Notes under the pieces: model-generated
Told to the model about the DNA's origin: nothing
Seen by the model: only the letters and a program-made list of their open reading frames with translations
The model's database searches: none
Translations under genes and position numbers: made by a program
Shown: positions 63,083 to 64,000 of the stretch, piece by piece
Position numbering within the stretch: position 1 is the first letter of the stretch
Layout: each line of letters begins with the position of its first letter
Source of the DNA: DATKFM01 sp046154965
GTDB taxonomy: Bacteria; Pseudomonadota; Alphaproteobacteria; Dongiales; Dongiaceae
DNA: 64,000 bases
Assembly: GCA_046154965.1 (NCBI GenBank)
Contig: JBJXDY010000061.1
Coordinates: 1-64,000, forward strand
Reading direction: 5' to 3'

Positions 63083-64000
63083 TCAGCCGGTGGCTTCGAC
63101 CTTCCGGTTGGAGATGTCTTCGCCGGTCACCTGATCGACGGCCTTCATCGACAGCTTCACTTTGCCGCGATCGTCCATGCCGATGACCTTTACCTTCACG
63201 GCGTCGCCGACATTGACCACGTCGTTGACGGTTTTCACCCGGTGCGGCGCCATCTCGCTGATATGCACAAGGCCGTCGCGGCTGCCGAGGAAGTTAACGA
63301 AGGCGCCGAACTCGACGGTCTTCACCACCTTGCCGTTATAGATCACGCCGATCTCCGGCTCGGCGACGATGCCGCGGATCCAGTCGATCGCCGCCTGGGA
63401 GGCGCTGGCATCGACGGCGGCCACCTTGATGGTGCCGTCGTCCTCGATGTCGATCTTGGCGCCGGTGACTTCGCAGATCTCGCGGATCACCTTGCCGCCG
63501 GAGCCGATCACTTCGCGGATCTTATCCTTCGGGATGTTGATCACGGTGATGCGCGGCGCGTTCTGGCTGACGCCTTCGCGGGAGTGATCGATCGCCTTGG
63601 CCATCTCGTTCAGGATATGCAGGCGGCCATCGCGGGCCTGCGCCAGGGCGATCTTCATGATCTCCGGCGTGATCGAGGTGATCTTCAGATCCATCTGCAG
63701 CGAGGTGACGCCTTCCGACGTGCCGGCCACCTTAAAGTCCATGTCGCCCAGATGATCCTCGTCGCCGAGAATGTCCGAGAGCACGGCATAGCCGTCATCT
63801 TCCTTGATCAGGCCCATGGCGATGCCGGCGACGGCGCGCGTGAGCGGCACGCCCGCATCCATCAGCGACAGCGAACTGCCGCAGACCGTGGCCATGGAGG
63901 AGGAGCCGTTCGACTCCGTGATTTCCGATACCACGCGCATGGTGTAGGGGAACTGTTCCTTGCCGGGCAGCAGCGGACGGATGGCGCGCCAGGCGAGCTT
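63083..64000 (-). CDS. pnp: Polyribonucleotide nucleotidyltransferase, 3' part
   Basis: The last 305 residues of PNPase; the 5' part lies beyond the right edge. The second RNase PH domain ends with GIAMGLIKEDDGYAVLSDIL, the KH domain has DKIREVIGSGGKVIREIC and the S1 domain has FGAFVNFLGSRDGLVHISEM. It degrades RNA from the 3' end phosphorolytically in the degradosome. Confidence 0.96.
   Translation of the reverse strand, partial: KLAWRAIRPLLPGKEQFPYTMRVVSEITESNGSSSMATVCGSSLSLMDAGVPLTRAVAGIAMGLIKEDDGYAVLSDILGDEDHLGDMDFKVAGTSEGVTSLQMDLKITSITPEIMKIALAQARDGRLHILNEMAKAIDHSREGVSQNAPRITVINIPKDKIREVIGSGGKVIREICEVTGAKIDIEDDGTIKVAAVDASASQAAIDWIRGIVAEPEIGVIYNGKVVKTVEFGAFVNFLGSRDGLVHISEMAPHRVKTVNDVVNVGDAVKVKVIGMDDRGKVKLSMKAVDQVTGEDISNRKVEATG

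Overview
The window is GC-rich chromosomal DNA from an alphaproteobacterium, most likely a Rhodospirillales-type lineage. The lineage is inferred from gene content (RegB/RegA, Irr, MmcB, a BTLCP peptidase, DUF3501 with GlpC-like protein and rubrerythrin, and the dnaN-recF-gyrB block next to dnaA). No rRNA, tRNA, CRISPR array or insertion sequence was seen. The window opens inside an intergenic repeat and ends inside pnp.

Region 1 (0.4-14.1 kb) is a DNA-repair fusion (Ogt-AlkA) followed by a carbohydrate-acid catabolic island. The island holds denD (plus strand). On the minus strand it has a GntR regulator with a palindromic operator over its own start, an ABM monooxygenase, an HpaI-type aldolase, a 2-hydroxyacid dehydrogenase, a complete MalEFGK-type ABC importer, a D-apionate-lactonase-like protein, otnK and otnC. 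Together these look like uptake, lactone opening, oxidation, phosphorylation and decarboxylation of a branched or C4 sugar acid.

Region 2 (14.2-28.3 kb) has two tandem small secreted acidic paralogues of unknown function, envelope genes (lipoprotein, EamA exporter, PA14 protein, mtgA), mmcB, a PPP phosphatase, and a divergent pair made of a membrane PAS/HD-GYP protein lacking its metal ligands and a LapG-type (BTLCP) periplasmic peptidase, with two CtrA-like sites between them. Then come RegB/RegA, an ABC-2 exporter and late cobalamin genes (cobT, cobS, a ribazole-phosphatase-like gene).

Region 3 (28.4-38.8 kb) is mixed housekeeping: SYLF lipoprotein, SCO protein, YcgN protein, two VOC proteins, a YgjP-like metallopeptidase, Bcr/CflA transporter, PBP1a, a tandem GNAT protein, a TPR protein and a rhodanese. 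It also holds a scar in which a divergent pair (DUF4242 gene and adenylate-cyclase/TPR gene) lost both 5' ends, and a candidate small RNA.

Region 4 (37.9-40.7 kb) is a small accessory pocket beside gyrB: a dispersed repeat, a MazE/MazF toxin-antitoxin pair, a truncated methyltransferase gene, an AbiU2-like HEPN gene with lower GC, and a perfect 29-bp inverted repeat.

Region 5 (40.7-57.5 kb) is the replication-initiation neighbourhood: gyrB, recF, dnaN, dnaA, a rhodanese just upstream of dnaA, rpsT, an enoyl-CoA hydratase, mutM, then ubiE-ubiB-coaBC-dut-moeB. It closes with a Thr/Gly-repeat lipoprotein, a second 2-hydroxyacid dehydrogenase and an SH3 protein. No DnaA-box cluster was recognised.

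Region 6 (57.4-64 kb) is an iron/peroxide group (DUF3501, GlpC-like Fe-S oxidoreductase, rubrerythrin, Irr) with a near-perfect Irr-type palindrome abutting the rubrerythrin promoter. A nitronate-monooxygenase-like gene, a glycerophosphodiester phosphodiesterase and the 3' part of pnp follow.
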